NCBI GenBank assembly: GCA_035307785.1
Contig: DATGHS010000405.1
Coordinates: forward strand, 1 to 27,392
Source of the DNA: DATGHS01 sp035307785
GTDB lineage: Bacteria; Planctomycetota; Planctomycetia; Gemmatales; Gemmataceae
DNA length: 27,392 bases
Reading direction: 5' to 3'
In this document: in pieces, positions 6,956 through 15,576 of the stretch
How positions within the stretch are numbered: position 1 is the first letter of the stretch
How the letters are laid out: each line of letters begins with the position of its first letter
Translations under genes and position numbers: made by a program
The notes under the pieces: model-generated
Told to the model about the DNA's origin: nothing
The model's database searches: none
The model's input: the letters and a program-made list of their open reading frames with translations, nothing else

Positions 6956-7771
6956 ATGCGATCGCTACTGATGTCGGGGATAGTAATAGCGGCAACCATT
7001 GGCGCAACCCTGGTTACCGATTCGACGGCCCATGCCCAACGCCGAGCCCGCTGGTACAACAACGGCTATAACAACGCCCTTTACAACAACGGCTGGGGCA
7101 ACGGCTACTATGGCAATAACTGGTACGGCAACGGCTGGGGGAACGGCTGGTACGGCAACGGGTACTACGGCAACAGCTGGTATCCCGGACAGATCGCGGG
7201 CACCGTGCTGAATGATGTCACGGGCGGTGCTTTCCCGGGATATAACGGAAGCTATTACAATTCGGGTTATTATTACCCGAACTATTACGGCTCGGGTTAT
7301 TACAATTCGGGTTATTACTATCCGAATTACTACAATTCGGGCTCATATTATCCGTCAGGATATTACAACGGCGTGAATGCGGGCGCGGGTACCAGCATTG
7401 GCGTTGGAACGCCGAACCTGAACGCCGGCGCCAACAGCAATTTGATTCCGCCCACGAACTTGAACGCGGGCGCGAATACCAACCTTAATGCCGGCGCTAA
7501 TACGAATACGACGCCAGGCGCCAATACGAACCTGAACGCCGGCGCCAATGCCAATCTGCCCGGCGCTAATACCAACCTCAATGCCGGCGCTAACGCCAAC
7601 ATCCCCGGCATGAACATGAATATGAACGGCCAATTCCAGGGTGGATACCCGCGCGTGGGCAACTACCAGACCTACATGGATCCGGCCACGCGTCGGTACT
7701 ACTACCAGGACAACGCCGGCGCTTACTTCTACTTCAATCCGCAAACCCGTGGGTGGGTGCGCTGGGAATAA
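6956..7771 (+). CDS. Secreted Tyr/Gly/Asn-rich low-complexity protein
   Basis: The protein has 271 residues from the ATG at 6956, which has AGAGGAGG 8 bases upstream and begins a signal peptide (MRSLLMSGIVIAATIGATL, cleavage near AHAQ, residue 28). An earlier ATG at 6923 would put 11 residues before it and is rejected. Residues 33-139 are made of WGNGYYGN and NSGYYYPNYY units, and residues 154-218 of NLNAGANTN units. A compact C-terminal segment, MDPATRRYYYQDNAGAYFYF (241-260), followed by NPQTRGWVRW, looks like the only ordered part. This make-up suggests a surface or matrix structural protein. No enzyme motif is present and no named family was recognised. A hairpin terminator follows at 7790. 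Confidence 0.8.
   Translation: MRSLLMSGIVIAATIGATLVTDSTAHAQRRARWYNNGYNNALYNNGWGNGYYGNNWYGNGWGNGWYGNGYYGNSWYPGQIAGTVLNDVTGGAFPGYNGSYYNSGYYYPNYYGSGYYNSGYYYPNYYNSGSYYPSGYYNGVNAGAGTSIGVGTPNLNAGANSNLIPPTNLNAGANTNLNAGANTNTTPGANTNLNAGANANLPGANTNLNAGANANIPGMNMNMNGQFQGGYPRVGNYQTYMDPATRRYYYQDNAGAYFYFNPQTRGWVRWE
7052..7372 (+). repeat. Degenerate tandem repeats coding for Tyr/Gly/Asn-rich units
   Basis: Within the secreted protein, units such as TGGTACGGCAACGG and TATTACAATTCGGGTTATTA recur with small changes. They encode WYGNG and YYNSGYYYPNYY blocks. Such arrays can change copy number by slippage. Confidence 0.75.
7415..7609 (+). repeat. Tandem NLNAGAN-coding repeats
   Basis: About seven degenerate copies of an AACCTGAACGCCGGCGCCAA-like unit encode NLNAGAN(T/A/S)N segments, separated by short proline-containing linkers. 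The synonymous differences between copies indicate selection on the protein repeat rather than very recent DNA duplication. Confidence 0.75.
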
Positions 7772-7789
7772 GGTGAAGTTGCAAACTCG

Positions 7790-7819
7790 AAAGCCAGGGA
7801 ACGGTAGTCCCTGGGCTTT
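7790..7819 (+). terminator. Hairpin terminator after the YG-rich gene
   Basis: AAAGCCAGGGA (7790-7800) pairs with TCCCTGGGCTTT (7808-7819) with one bulged base and a 7-base loop. It begins 18 bases after the stop codon. The T-run is short and lies within the stem end. Confidence 0.55.
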
Positions 7820-7956
7820 GCGTTCGGTTTGATGAAAATCGGCCGCGACTCCTGCGAAAGCAGCGCCTGGTGGGCCCGCCAGTAGCTCGAGCCGCGGCCG
7901 TTTCGTGCGCGCTGGGCACTTGTTCCCTCGGCAGCGGGCTGATAAGAGGAAGAGTG

Positions 7957-8050
7957 AAGAAACCGGTTAACGGAGAACCGAAAGCCGAGAACCGTGAATG
8001 AATAGTCATTCCTCATTCTCGGTTCTCGATTCCTCATTACCCGGTTTCTT
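7957..8050. repeat. Nested palindromic repeat element (family D)
   Basis: Three nested stems share one centre: AAGAAACCGG/CCGGTTTCTT (7957-7966 with 8041-8050), CGAGAACCG/CGGTTCTCG (7986-7994 with 8020-8028) and GAATGA/TCATTC (7996-8001 with 8006-8011). GAGAACCG-type units also recur as direct repeats. It fills most of the 318-base gap (7772-8089) before dcd. The rest of that gap holds the terminator above and nothing else that I can identify. Confidence 0.75.
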
Positions 8051-8089
8051 TCTTCCAAAAACGAGTTATCTCCCGAGGAGATCACAGCA

Positions 8090-8653
8090 ATGGGCGTCTT
8101 GCCGGATTGGCAGATTGAGCGTGACATCAAGATTGAACCCTTCGCCGCGGAGCAGAAACGGCCCGGCGTTATTTCCTACGGCGTCACGAGCTATGGCTAC
8201 GACGTTCGCGTAGGCCGCAAATTCAAGGTCTTTACCAACGCCCATTGCGCCATCGTCGATCCGAAGAATTTCGACCCCCGTTCCTTCGTGGATTTCGAAG
8301 GCGATTCTTGCCTGATCCCGCCCAATAGTTTCGCCCTTGCGGAGACAGTGGAGTACCTGGAAATCCCGCGCGACATCATTGCCATCTGCGTCGGCAAATC
8401 GACCATGGCCCGGATCGGCATCATCGTCAACGTCACACCGCTGGAGCCGGAGTGGCGCGGCAAGATTACGATCGAGATTAGCAACACCACACCGCTGCCC
8501 GCGAAGGTTTACGCCAACGAAGGAATCGCGCAGATTCTTTTCTTCAGAGCTGACGCGGTTTGCCGCACCAGCTACGCCGACAAAAAGGGCAAATATCAGG
8601 ACCAGAAGGGCCTCACGCTACCGTTCGTAGCGGGACACGAAAACGACAAGTAA
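8090..8653 (+). CDS. dcd: dCTP deaminase
   Basis: The protein has 187 residues, the normal length. The ATG follows CCGAGGAGATC, a good ribosome-binding sequence. Signature segments are TSYGYDVRVG (33-42), VGKSTMARIG (101-110) and VTPLEPEWRGKITIEISN (115-132); E129 corresponds to the general base of E. coli Dcd. NEGIAQILFF (143-152) completes the trimer core. The enzyme converts dCTP to dUTP on the way to dTTP. It is followed on the same strand by the ribonucleotide reductase, so both steps of deoxynucleotide supply are side by side. It could be the bifunctional dCTP deaminase/dUTPase type, but sequence alone does not settle that. Confidence 0.95.
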   Translation: MGVLPDWQIERDIKIEPFAAEQKRPGVISYGVTSYGYDVRVGRKFKVFTNAHCAIVDPKNFDPRSFVDFEGDSCLIPPNSFALAETVEYLEIPRDIIAICVGKSTMARIGIIVNVTPLEPEWRGKITIEISNTTPLPAKVYANEGIAQILFFRADAVCRTSYADKKGKYQDQKGLTLPFVAGHENDK

Positions 8654-8673
8654 TCTTCGCATCGAATTCACTG

Positions 8674-8702
8674 TTGACGCGGTGTACATTTGCGCCTATT
8701 GA
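8674..8702 (+). promoter_or_regulatory. Candidate promoter upstream of the ribonucleotide reductase
   Basis: TTGACG (8674-8679) and TATTGA (8697-8702) are 17 bases apart, resembling a sigma-70 promoter. A further TACAAT lies at 8833-8838 without a good -35. GTGTACA occurs near both sites (8682 and 8831). No cobalamin riboswitch or clear NrdR box pair was recognised in this 238-base gap. Confidence 0.25.
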
Positions 8703-8891
8703 GAATGCATCCACCAGCGCGAAATCAGGAGTTCAACTCGAAAGGATTTTTCGTTCAGGGATTTGGCACGGTCGTCAGCCTGAATGTGCAATTTCCAGCG
8801 GTTCTCACCGATCCGTACATGATGAAATTGTGTACAATACATGAAGGCTCGTCCCCGGCTCGTCGCCGTAACTCTGCGCGAACCCACTGCC

Positions 8892-11800
8892 ATGAAAATA
8901 AATCGCCAGTACACTCGCGAAGGATGCGATCCGCTTTCGGCGATATCCTTCGTGCCCCGCACGTCCCGCATCGTGAACCCGGACGGTTCGGTCGTCTTTG
9001 AAATGAAAGACATCCTGGTGCCGGAAACCTGGTCCCAGGTGGCTGTCGACATCCTCGCGCAGAAATACTTCCGTAGGGCCGGCGTGCCTTCACAAACGGA
9101 GAGAGTCTCCGAACCCGGCATGCCGGAATGGCTCCGGCGGTGCAAGGCAGCTGCCGGGGCCACGCACGGCGGCGAAACGGATTCGCGGCAAGTCTTCCAT
9201 CGCCTCGCCGGCTGCTGGACCTACTGGGGCTGGAAAGGCGGCTACTTCGCCAGCGAGGCGGACGCTCGCGCATTCTACGACGAAAACGTCTATATCCTGG
9301 CCACGCAAGTCTCAGCGCCCAACAGCCCGCAATGGTTCAATACCGGCCTGCACTGGGCTTACGGCATCGAAGGGCCGGCCCAGGGGCATTACTATGTCGA
9401 TCCGAATACGAAGCAGATGACGCGCTCGACGTCGGCGTATGAGCGTTGCGCGCCGCACGCCTGCTTCATTCAGTCGGTTCAGGATGACCTGGTCAACGAA
9501 GGCGGCATCATGGACCTGTGGGTCCGCGAAGCGCGCATCTTCAAGTATGGTGCCGGCACCGGCAGCAACTTCTCCGCCCTGCGCGGCGACGGCGAACCGC
9601 TCTCCGGCGGCGGCAAATCCAGCGGGCTGATGAGCTTCCTCAAGATCGGGGACCGGGCCGCCGGCGCGATCAAGTCCGGCGGCACCACCCGCCGGGCCGC
9701 TAAGATGGTCATCCTCGACCTCGACCATCCTGACATCGAAGAGTTTGTAAACTGGAAGGTGATCGAAGAACAAAAAGTCGCGGCTCTCGTCACCGGCTCG
9801 AAATTGTTGAACCGGCACCTGAACGCGATCCTGAAAGCCGCGAATTCGTCGTCAAGCGAAGACCGTTTCGACCTCAAGCAAAACTCAAAACTGCGCCGGG
9901 CCGTGCATGAAGCTCGTGTGGACCTCATTCCCGAGAACTACATCGCGCGCACGCTTCAGCTGGCGCAACAGGGCTTCAAATCTCTGGTCGTGGAAGAATA
10001 CAACGCCGACTGGAACTCGAAGGCCTACTTCACCGTCTCCGGCCAGAACAGCAATAACTCCGTGCGCGTGACGGACGAGTTCATGAACGCGGTGGAAAAC
10101 GACGGCCCCTGGCCGCTCTACTGGCGAACCGAGAAGGAGAAAGCCACCCGTGAGTTCCGCACTCCGAAGCCACGCAAGACCCTGAAGGCCCGCGCGCTTT
10201 GGGATCAGATTGCCTATGCCGCCTGGTCCTGCGCCGATCCCGGCATTCAGTACGACACCACGATTAACGAATGGCACACTTGCCCGGCCGATGGGCGGAT
10301 CAATGCGAGCAACCCGTGCTCGGAATACATGTTCCTCGACGACACGGCTTGCAATCTCGCCTCCATCAATCTGATGAAGTTCTATGACACGGCCACTGGC
10401 AGGTTTGATGTCGAGAAGTATCGCCACGTCTGCCGGCTGTGGACCGTGGTCCTCGAAATCTCGGTCTACATGGCGCAATTCCCGAGCGTACCGGTGGCCC
10501 AGAGGTCCTATGACTTCCGCACGCTCGGCCTGGGCTACGCCAACCTCGGCGCCTTGCTCATGGTGCAAGGCATTCCGTACGACTCGTCCGAAGGCCGAAA
10601 TCAGTGCGGGGCGCTGACCGCCATTATGCATGCCGTGGCATATGCCACCTCGGCCGAGATGGCCCGCGACCTGGGGCCGTTCCCGCGCTATGCGGCCAAC
10701 TGCGAGGCGATGTTGCGCGTCATTCGCAATCACCGCCGCGCTGCCTACAACGCCGGCAAGAGCGAATACGAAAGCCTGCAAATCACCCCGGTGGGAATCG
10801 ATGGCCGCTATTGCCCCGAATACTTGCTCAAGGCAGCGCGCGAAGATTGCGACCGCATGCTCGCGCTCGGCGAGCAGCACGGCTACCGCAATGCGCAGGT
10901 AACCGTGATCGCCCCCACCGGCACGATCTCGCTGGTGATGGATTGCGATACTACCGGCATTGAGCCCGACTTTGCACTGGTGAAATTCAAGAAGCTCGCC
11001 GGCGGCGGCTACTTCAAGATCATCAATGCCTCGATCCCGCCGGCCCTCGCGAAGCTCGGCTATTCGCAAAACCAGATCGACGACATCATCCGCTACTGCT
11101 GCGGCAGCGGCACGCTGCGCGGCTGCCCCCACATCAACCCAAGTACGCTGAACGACAAGGGCGTGCCCGTAGCCGTGCTCGACCGTGTCGAATCGCTGCT
11201 CCCGGCCGCGTTCGAACTCTCCTTTGTTCTCAATCGTTTCAATGTGGGCGACGAGGTGCTGCGCGAGCGCATGGGCTTCACGCAGGCGCAGATTGAATCG
11301 CCGCGGTTCGACCTGCTGGCCGCCCTCGGCTTTACCCGCGAACAGATCGCCGAGGCGAGCGTGTACGTATGCGGCGCCATGACCATCGAAGGCGCGCCGC
11401 ACCTGAAGCCCGAGCATTATCCGGTCTTCGACTGTGCCAACAAGTGCGGCAAAACCGGCCAGCGCTTCTTGTCGGTGGAATCGCACATCCGCATGATGGC
11501 GGCCGCGCAGCCGTTTATTTCCGGTGCGCTTTCGAAGACCATCAATCTGCCAAACGAAGCCACCATCGACGATGTGAAGAGCGCCTACAAGCTGAGCTGG
11601 CAACTGATGCTGAAGGCCAACGCACTGTACCGCGACGGCTCGAAGCTCAGCCAGCCGCTCAACTCCGTCGCCGATGTGCCGGAGGAACTGGCCGGAGAGG
11701 ACCGGGCCGAGCCGGTGCGCATTTCGGAGAAGATTGTGCATCGCTACATTGCCCGTCGCCGCCGCCTGCCCGATCGCCGGGCCGGCTACACGCAGAAGGC

Positions 11801-12518
11801 CCGCATCGGCAACCACAAGATTTACCTGCGCACCGGCGAATACGAAGACGGCAGCCTGGGCGAAATATTCATCGACATGCACAAGGAGGGCGCCGCCTTC
11901 CGCAGCATGACCAACTGCTTTGCCATCGCCATCTCGCTGGGCATGCAGCACGGCGTGCCGCTGGATGAATTCGTGGATGCCTTCCTCTTCACGCGCTTTG
12001 AACCGAACGGCGCGGTGGAGGGCAATCCGCACATCAAGATGACGACGTCGATCATCGACTACATCTTCCGCGAGCTGGCAATCACTTACCTCGAGCGGCA
12101 CGACCTCGCCCACGTGTCGCCCGAGGACCTTCGGGCCGACGCCATTCACCGGCATGAGCCGGATGATGACTTCGAAGAGGAAGAATTGGTGGCCGAACGT
12201 CTCGTCGACCCGAACCGGCCGGTGCCCAAGGCGTTCGCCACGCCGCGCACCGGTCACCTCAAACCGTCGTCCGGCAATGGCAACGGAAATGGCCATGGCC
12301 ACGATTCGGAAAACGGCAACGGCACTGGCCACGCGCCAGGCCTGGTCGCTGCCGCGCGCGTAACCCGTGCCCCGTTGACCGAAGATGAAAAGGTGCGCAT
12401 CGCCCGCCTGAAAGGCTACGAAGGCGACCCCTGCCCCGAATGCGGCCAGCTAACACTCGTCCGCAGCGGCACCTGCTGCAAATGCGACACCTGCGGAGCC
12501 AGCTCGGGGTGCAGCTAA
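8892..12518 (+). CDS. nrdJ: Adenosylcobalamin-dependent (class II) ribonucleoside-diphosphate reductase
   Basis: The protein has 1208 residues from the ATG at 8892; an ATG at 8841 would add 17 untypical residues. It reduces ribonucleotides to deoxyribonucleotides using adenosylcobalamin to generate a thiyl radical, and needs no oxygen. Active-site marks are NPCSE (N474, C476, E478), the redox Cys C191 in HACFIQ with a likely partner C487 in DTACNLASINL, and the APTGTISLVMDCDTTGIEPD loop. A TSCPD-type domain (about residues 965-1075) follows the barrel. The tail is Asn/Gly/His-rich, then ends in a Cys-rich zinc/thiol tail (CPECG, CCKCDTCG, GC) that would re-reduce the active site. No ribosome-binding site is obvious. 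A long palindrome follows the stop codon. Confidence 0.95.
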   Translation: MKINRQYTREGCDPLSAISFVPRTSRIVNPDGSVVFEMKDILVPETWSQVAVDILAQKYFRRAGVPSQTERVSEPGMPEWLRRCKAAAGATHGGETDSRQVFHRLAGCWTYWGWKGGYFASEADARAFYDENVYILATQVSAPNSPQWFNTGLHWAYGIEGPAQGHYYVDPNTKQMTRSTSAYERCAPHACFIQSVQDDLVNEGGIMDLWVREARIFKYGAGTGSNFSALRGDGEPLSGGGKSSGLMSFLKIGDRAAGAIKSGGTTRRAAKMVILDLDHPDIEEFVNWKVIEEQKVAALVTGSKLLNRHLNAILKAANSSSSEDRFDLKQNSKLRRAVHEARVDLIPENYIARTLQLAQQGFKSLVVEEYNADWNSKAYFTVSGQNSNNSVRVTDEFMNAVENDGPWPLYWRTEKEKATREFRTPKPRKTLKARALWDQIAYAAWSCADPGIQYDTTINEWHTCPADGRINASNPCSEYMFLDDTACNLASINLMKFYDTATGRFDVEKYRHVCRLWTVVLEISVYMAQFPSVPVAQRSYDFRTLGLGYANLGALLMVQGIPYDSSEGRNQCGALTAIMHAVAYATSAEMARDLGPFPRYAANCEAMLRVIRNHRRAAYNAGKSEYESLQITPVGIDGRYCPEYLLKAAREDCDRMLALGEQHGYRNAQVTVIAPTGTISLVMDCDTTGIEPDFALVKFKKLAGGGYFKIINASIPPALAKLGYSQNQIDDIIRYCCGSGTLRGCPHINPSTLNDKGVPVAVLDRVESLLPAAFELSFVLNRFNVGDEVLRERMGFTQAQIESPRFDLLAALGFTREQIAEASVYVCGAMTIEGAPHLKPEHYPVFDCANKCGKTGQRFLSVESHIRMMAAAQPFISGALSKTINLPNEATIDDVKSAYKLSWQLMLKANALYRDGSKLSQPLNSVADVPEELAGEDRAEPVRISEKIVHRYIARRRRLPDRRAGYTQKARIGNHKIYLRTGEYEDGSLGEIFIDMHKEGAAFRSMTNCFAIAISLGMQHGVPLDEFVDAFLFTRFEPNGAVEGNPHIKMTTSIIDYIFRELAITYLERHDLAHVSPEDLRADAIHRHEPDDDFEEEELVAERLVDPNRPVPKAFATPRTGHLKPSSGNGNGNGHGHDSENGNGTGHAPGLVAAARVTRAPLTEDEKVRIARLKGYEGDPCPECGQLTLVRSGTCCKCDTCGASSGCS

Positions 12519-12525
12519 AGACGAA

Positions 12526-12589
12526 GGCGAGCCAAGAGCATGAGCGATTGAAAGACGATTTTTTCAGTCGCTTTCGCTCCTGGCTCGCC
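12526..12589. repeat. Long imperfect palindrome after nrdJ, repeat family A copy 2
   Basis: The arms 12526-12554 and 12561-12589 pair over about 25 positions with three mismatches and a few G-U pairs, around a 6-base loop. It starts eight bases after the nrdJ stop and lies between convergent genes, so it could end transcription from both sides. The GGCGAGCCA...GAGC...AGCGA core resembles the copies at 3831 and 21141. Confidence 0.85.
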
Positions 12590-12614
12590 AAATCTACACA
12601 TTTTCTCACCAGCC

Positions 12615-13430
12615 TTAATCCAGGAAGACTACGTTCTGCTTCGCCTGGCTTTGGCCTTCCGTGTTCATGACCACCATGTGCCAGACGTACAGCTCAATCG
12701 TCTTGTGATCCGGATGGCTGATCTTGCCCTTTACATAAGCGCGGGCGTTGCGCTGCATGCGGCGCCAGTTCCACTTGCGAGCGCGCGACCGGTCACGCAG
12801 CAACTTCAAGTATTCCGCCGAGCGCAGGCCCTGCGGAAACTCCTCGCAAACATACACCGTCTCGCCGCCCAGGCGGTACAAGAACTCGGCCCAGTGCGGC
12901 TTGCTGCCGTTGCCGCGGCTGAGCGGCTCGTTGCTCAGAATCTGCGACTTGTCCACGTGCAGTTTCGGCGCCGGCAGGAAGAACCACTCGCCCTGGCGGA
13001 CGTAAGCCGCATTCTTGCGGCGGAAGCGGTCGTCGCCCTTGATGCCTTGACGGCGCTGCGCGTCCACGACTTCAACCGGCTTCAACGCTTCCATTGCATC
13101 AAAGACGGTCGAAACCCGGCTCGCCCACTCGGGAATAGCCGCCACGAACCAGTGCTGCTCGTCATGGCCACACAGGTAGTGATGCCGGCCGCGCGGATCG
13201 ACAGCGCTCAGTAACAAGTGCTGCTCCCGCCGGCGCAAGTCGGTGACATCCAGTTCCACTTGCCCGTCTCGGCGGACACGAATGTCGAAGAACTCGCCCA
13301 CGGCATCCGAGCGCACGTCCAGCGTCAGGCGCAGCTCTGGCCGAGAACGGATCAAGCGGCCCGAAGTCTCTTGCAGTTCCAGGCGAGCGCCCAGCCGCGC
13401 AAACTTCTCCTTCAGCAATTCTGCGTTCAT
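12615..13430 (-). CDS. Conserved-looking protein of unknown function
   Basis: The protein has 271 residues from the ATG at 13430, chosen because GGAGG (13436-13440) sits five bases before it; an ATG at 13442 would place that sequence inside the gene. There is no signal peptide or membrane segment. The protein is charged and mixed alpha/beta. Notable parts are HHYLCGHDEQHWFVAAIPE in the first half and a basic stretch with RSRARKWNWRRMQRNARAYV near residues 220-240, followed by a hydrophobic strand-like end. I do not recognise the family. The basic aromatic segment could bind nucleic acid, which is only a guess. It converges on nrdJ. Confidence 0.75.
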   Translation of the reverse strand: MNAELLKEKFARLGARLELQETSGRLIRSRPELRLTLDVRSDAVGEFFDIRVRRDGQVELDVTDLRRREQHLLLSAVDPRGRHHYLCGHDEQHWFVAAIPEWASRVSTVFDAMEALKPVEVVDAQRRQGIKGDDRFRRKNAAYVRQGEWFFLPAPKLHVDKSQILSNEPLSRGNGSKPHWAEFLYRLGGETVYVCEEFPQGLRSAEYLKLLRDRSRARKWNWRRMQRNARAYVKGKISHPDHKTIELYVWHMVVMNTEGQSQAKQNVVFLD

Positions 13431-13663
13431 GACTGCCTCCATGACTCCATAGGGTGCAAAACCTGTATTCAGACACTCTCCGCGCCTAACTCCTGGAAGT
13501 CCGGGGCGAGTGGGCGCCGAACTGGATGGAATAATGGATTGGGGTATCGCGGAAGAGGTTCGCGGTCCCTTGCAAAAGGTTGCGGGCCTGCGGTTGATGA
13601 AACGGCAATGGGGCGGCCGGAAATGTTCGTGTTGGAATCATCCCAACTTACTTGCGCTCATCG

Positions 13664-15409
13664 TCACCCACCGTTTCGCAGGTGGACCGGATCCGTGGAC
13701 ACTTTCTGGTTCAGGATCTTTTCGAACACATACTCATAAACCCGGCTGATCGGTGCCATCGGCTCGCGGGCCAGTAGGGCATGCGCTTTGCCGTCGGGGC
13801 TCAGGCCGTTGTATTCTCGCATGGCCAACTGATAGGCGATTGGTGCGGTTAGCCTGCCCTTCAGTTGCGGCGGCACGGTCACATCTTCTTCCAGGCGCTT
13901 GGCATGGGCCGAGGCAAACAGGCTTCTCATGCCACTTTCGGAGCGGTGCTGAAGTTGGCCGAGCTTCCAGGTTTCCTCCACCCAACGGGCTTCCCGCATG
14001 AGCGTGGCCGCGTCTACCGGGCCGGGAATGATGTCCAGCACCTGGCCCTGCGGTGTACAGAAGTAGCTGGCCACGTTGCCACCCTGTTTTTGCCCGTTTT
14101 GAATGCGGAAGTTGCCGACTTTTTGAAATGCGGACACAAAATTGGCAGCAAAATACTCGCCGACTTCCGGTTTGGCCAGGGCGTTCACCCGGAGCGCCTG
14201 CGCGTTGTTTCAAGTGAAACCGGGATCGTCGAAATCACCCGACACGTGCAAAAGGAACACGAGTTTCTGCTGTTGGGCCGCTTGCTTCTCGGCCGCACTG
14301 GGGCTCGCGGCAAAAGTCAGACTCGTACCGTACATGCCGCCGGTGCTGGCGTTGCCAACCTGGCCGGCTGCCGCCGGCCAAGCGGGTGCACCTTGTTTTG
14401 CAAACCGTACGGTCATGCTGTCCGAAGGCTTTGCCGGCGCTGGCCTCGACGCGCAAGTGTTCGAAGCGGCGGGTGCAACAGCTGCCGGCAACTCGTCGAT
14501 TTCCCCCGGTGTTACCACCGTGATATCGTGGGCAGATTTACCGCTTTCCGCCACAGCTGCTTTGCTCGGATCAACAACGAGTTCGGCGACGGCGCCCGGC
14601 GCGACAATGATGAGTCCTTTTGGCTCCAGCGCCATTTCCTTCCGCCGGCGCGCCTCAAGTTCAGCGTTTACCTTTTCGGTTTCTTCATGCTTTTGTTCGG
14701 CTGTTTCGCCTACGGTTCCTTTCGGAAACGCGAAGGTGGGTGCTTTCGGCTCCGAACGCGAACTTTCGACATTCGCAAGCGCGACCGGAGCATCGTTCCC
14801 CGCGCCGGGAGTGATGACCTTCAATCCGGCCGGTTCATGATCGACCCGTTGCGGGGTGTGTTTCTCGACTACCGACGGTTTGGCGACCGTGTTCGCAGCC
14901 GGTTCCTGTCTCACTTTGACCAACCCGCCTGCGGTGCCATCTGGAAATGCAAAAACCTTCGGCGCCGAGTTCGCCTGCGCATCCGGCGCGGTTGCAGTAA
15001 TCTCTCCTTGGAGGCCGGCAGAATTCCCAACCGGCTCGCGAACCTCGGCAGCTTTCTCGACCTCGGCATGCGATGCAACGGAAGCCACAGCCGCCAAGAA
15101 CTTCGTGGACGAGTTCGCCGATGTACTGCCCGCTCCGTCGGTGCCATGCGGCCGCATCGCGGCATAGGATCCGGCCAGCACCATCTCAAGGGCCAGGATC
15201 GATGCCGCAACGGTCAGCACATTGCACACTTGTTGGCGGATGCGATCAAAGGATCGCGACTTGTTCGAACGGCCATCCCGGGCGCCACGCCGAGGCGCCA
15301 GGATTCCTTGCACGGGCATGGCCCGACATGCTGGACAATAGTCTGAAGGCGCGCCTTGTTGGGAACTTTCTTTCCAGACGAGATGACAACGTGGACAGGC
15401 AATCGCCAT
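13664..15409 (-). CDS. Membrane-anchored zinc-ribbon/thioredoxin-like protein with in-frame UGA (candidate selenoprotein)
   Basis: The reading frame runs 582 codons from the ATG at 15409 (AGGA upstream) to 13664, broken only by one TGA at 14210-14212 (codon 400). The N-terminus is a zinc ribbon (C5, C8, C25, C28), followed by one membrane helix (about 61-84) and a long Ala/Pro/Glu-rich linker with repeated (V/A)(T/A)PG and FAFPxGT motifs. Just before the UGA is a strand, KLVFLLHVSGDFDDPGFT; after it come NNAQALRVNAL and a conserved-looking GGNVASYFCTPQGQVLD. This is a thioredoxin-like domain with UGA at the place of the first redox residue. Either selenocysteine is inserted or a Cys codon (TGC/TGT) mutated to TGA. 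It follows the macroglobulin gene, which shares its ribbon-plus-helix N-terminus. Confidence 0.7.
14177..14200 (-). promoter_or_regulatory. Candidate bacterial SECIS hairpin
   Basis: Starting 10 bases after the UGA, CAGGCG (14200-14195) pairs with CGCCCUG (14183-14177) with one bulged C. It leaves an 11-base apical loop CUCCGGGUGAA whose GGGU lies 20-23 bases after the UGA. Bacterial SECIS elements place a G(U)-containing loop about 16-37 bases after the UGA, so geometry and loop are compatible. The stem is short, and the match could be chance in GC-rich DNA. Confidence 0.4.
14210..14212 (-). other. In-frame UGA, proposed selenocysteine codon
   Basis: The codon is ACU-UGA-AAC on the minus strand. 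The frame is open for 399 codons before and 181 codons after it. The downstream half has no convincing start of its own: the first candidate is a GTG at 14188 inside the thioredoxin fold, with no ribosome-binding site. Confidence 0.55.
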
Positions 15410-15576
15410 GGGACGTTCCTTTCACGTTGGATGGATATAGGAATTGCCAAACGGTGCGCAAATGTGCCACGAAACGCACCAATCCATCACCGGGGACGCT
15501 TTCTTTTTCCGCTACCATTATACGCAAGCTCCAAGGTCAACTTGCGCCGCAAATTAATGGAGGAAGGACTGGTGCC

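Noticed and set aside
7415..7609. Possible CRISPR-like array
   Set aside because: The repeats are in phase with the coding frame, degenerate, and have no unique spacers of constant length; they encode the NLNAGAN protein repeats.
8654..8891. Cobalamin riboswitch or paired NrdR boxes before nrdJ
   Set aside because: No B12-box-like sequence and no pair of NrdR-type palindromes at the usual spacing were found; only GTGTACA occurs twice, about 150 bases apart.
9885..12332. 815-codon open frame on the minus strand opposite nrdJ
   Set aside because: It lies entirely antisense to a well-conserved gene. Its product has no recognisable motif and is His/Arg/Val/Ala-rich, as expected of GC-rich antisense frames.
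13664..14188. Separate downstream gene starting at the GTG at 14188
   Set aside because: That start lies inside the thioredoxin fold, has no ribosome-binding site, and shares its frame with the upstream part across a single UGA.
13865..15346. 493-codon plus-strand open frame opposite the UGA-containing gene
   Set aside because: The minus strand carries the zinc ribbon, membrane helix and thioredoxin-like motifs, while the plus frame is Arg/Cys-rich without domains. I considered whether this could make the minus gene spurious and judged not.
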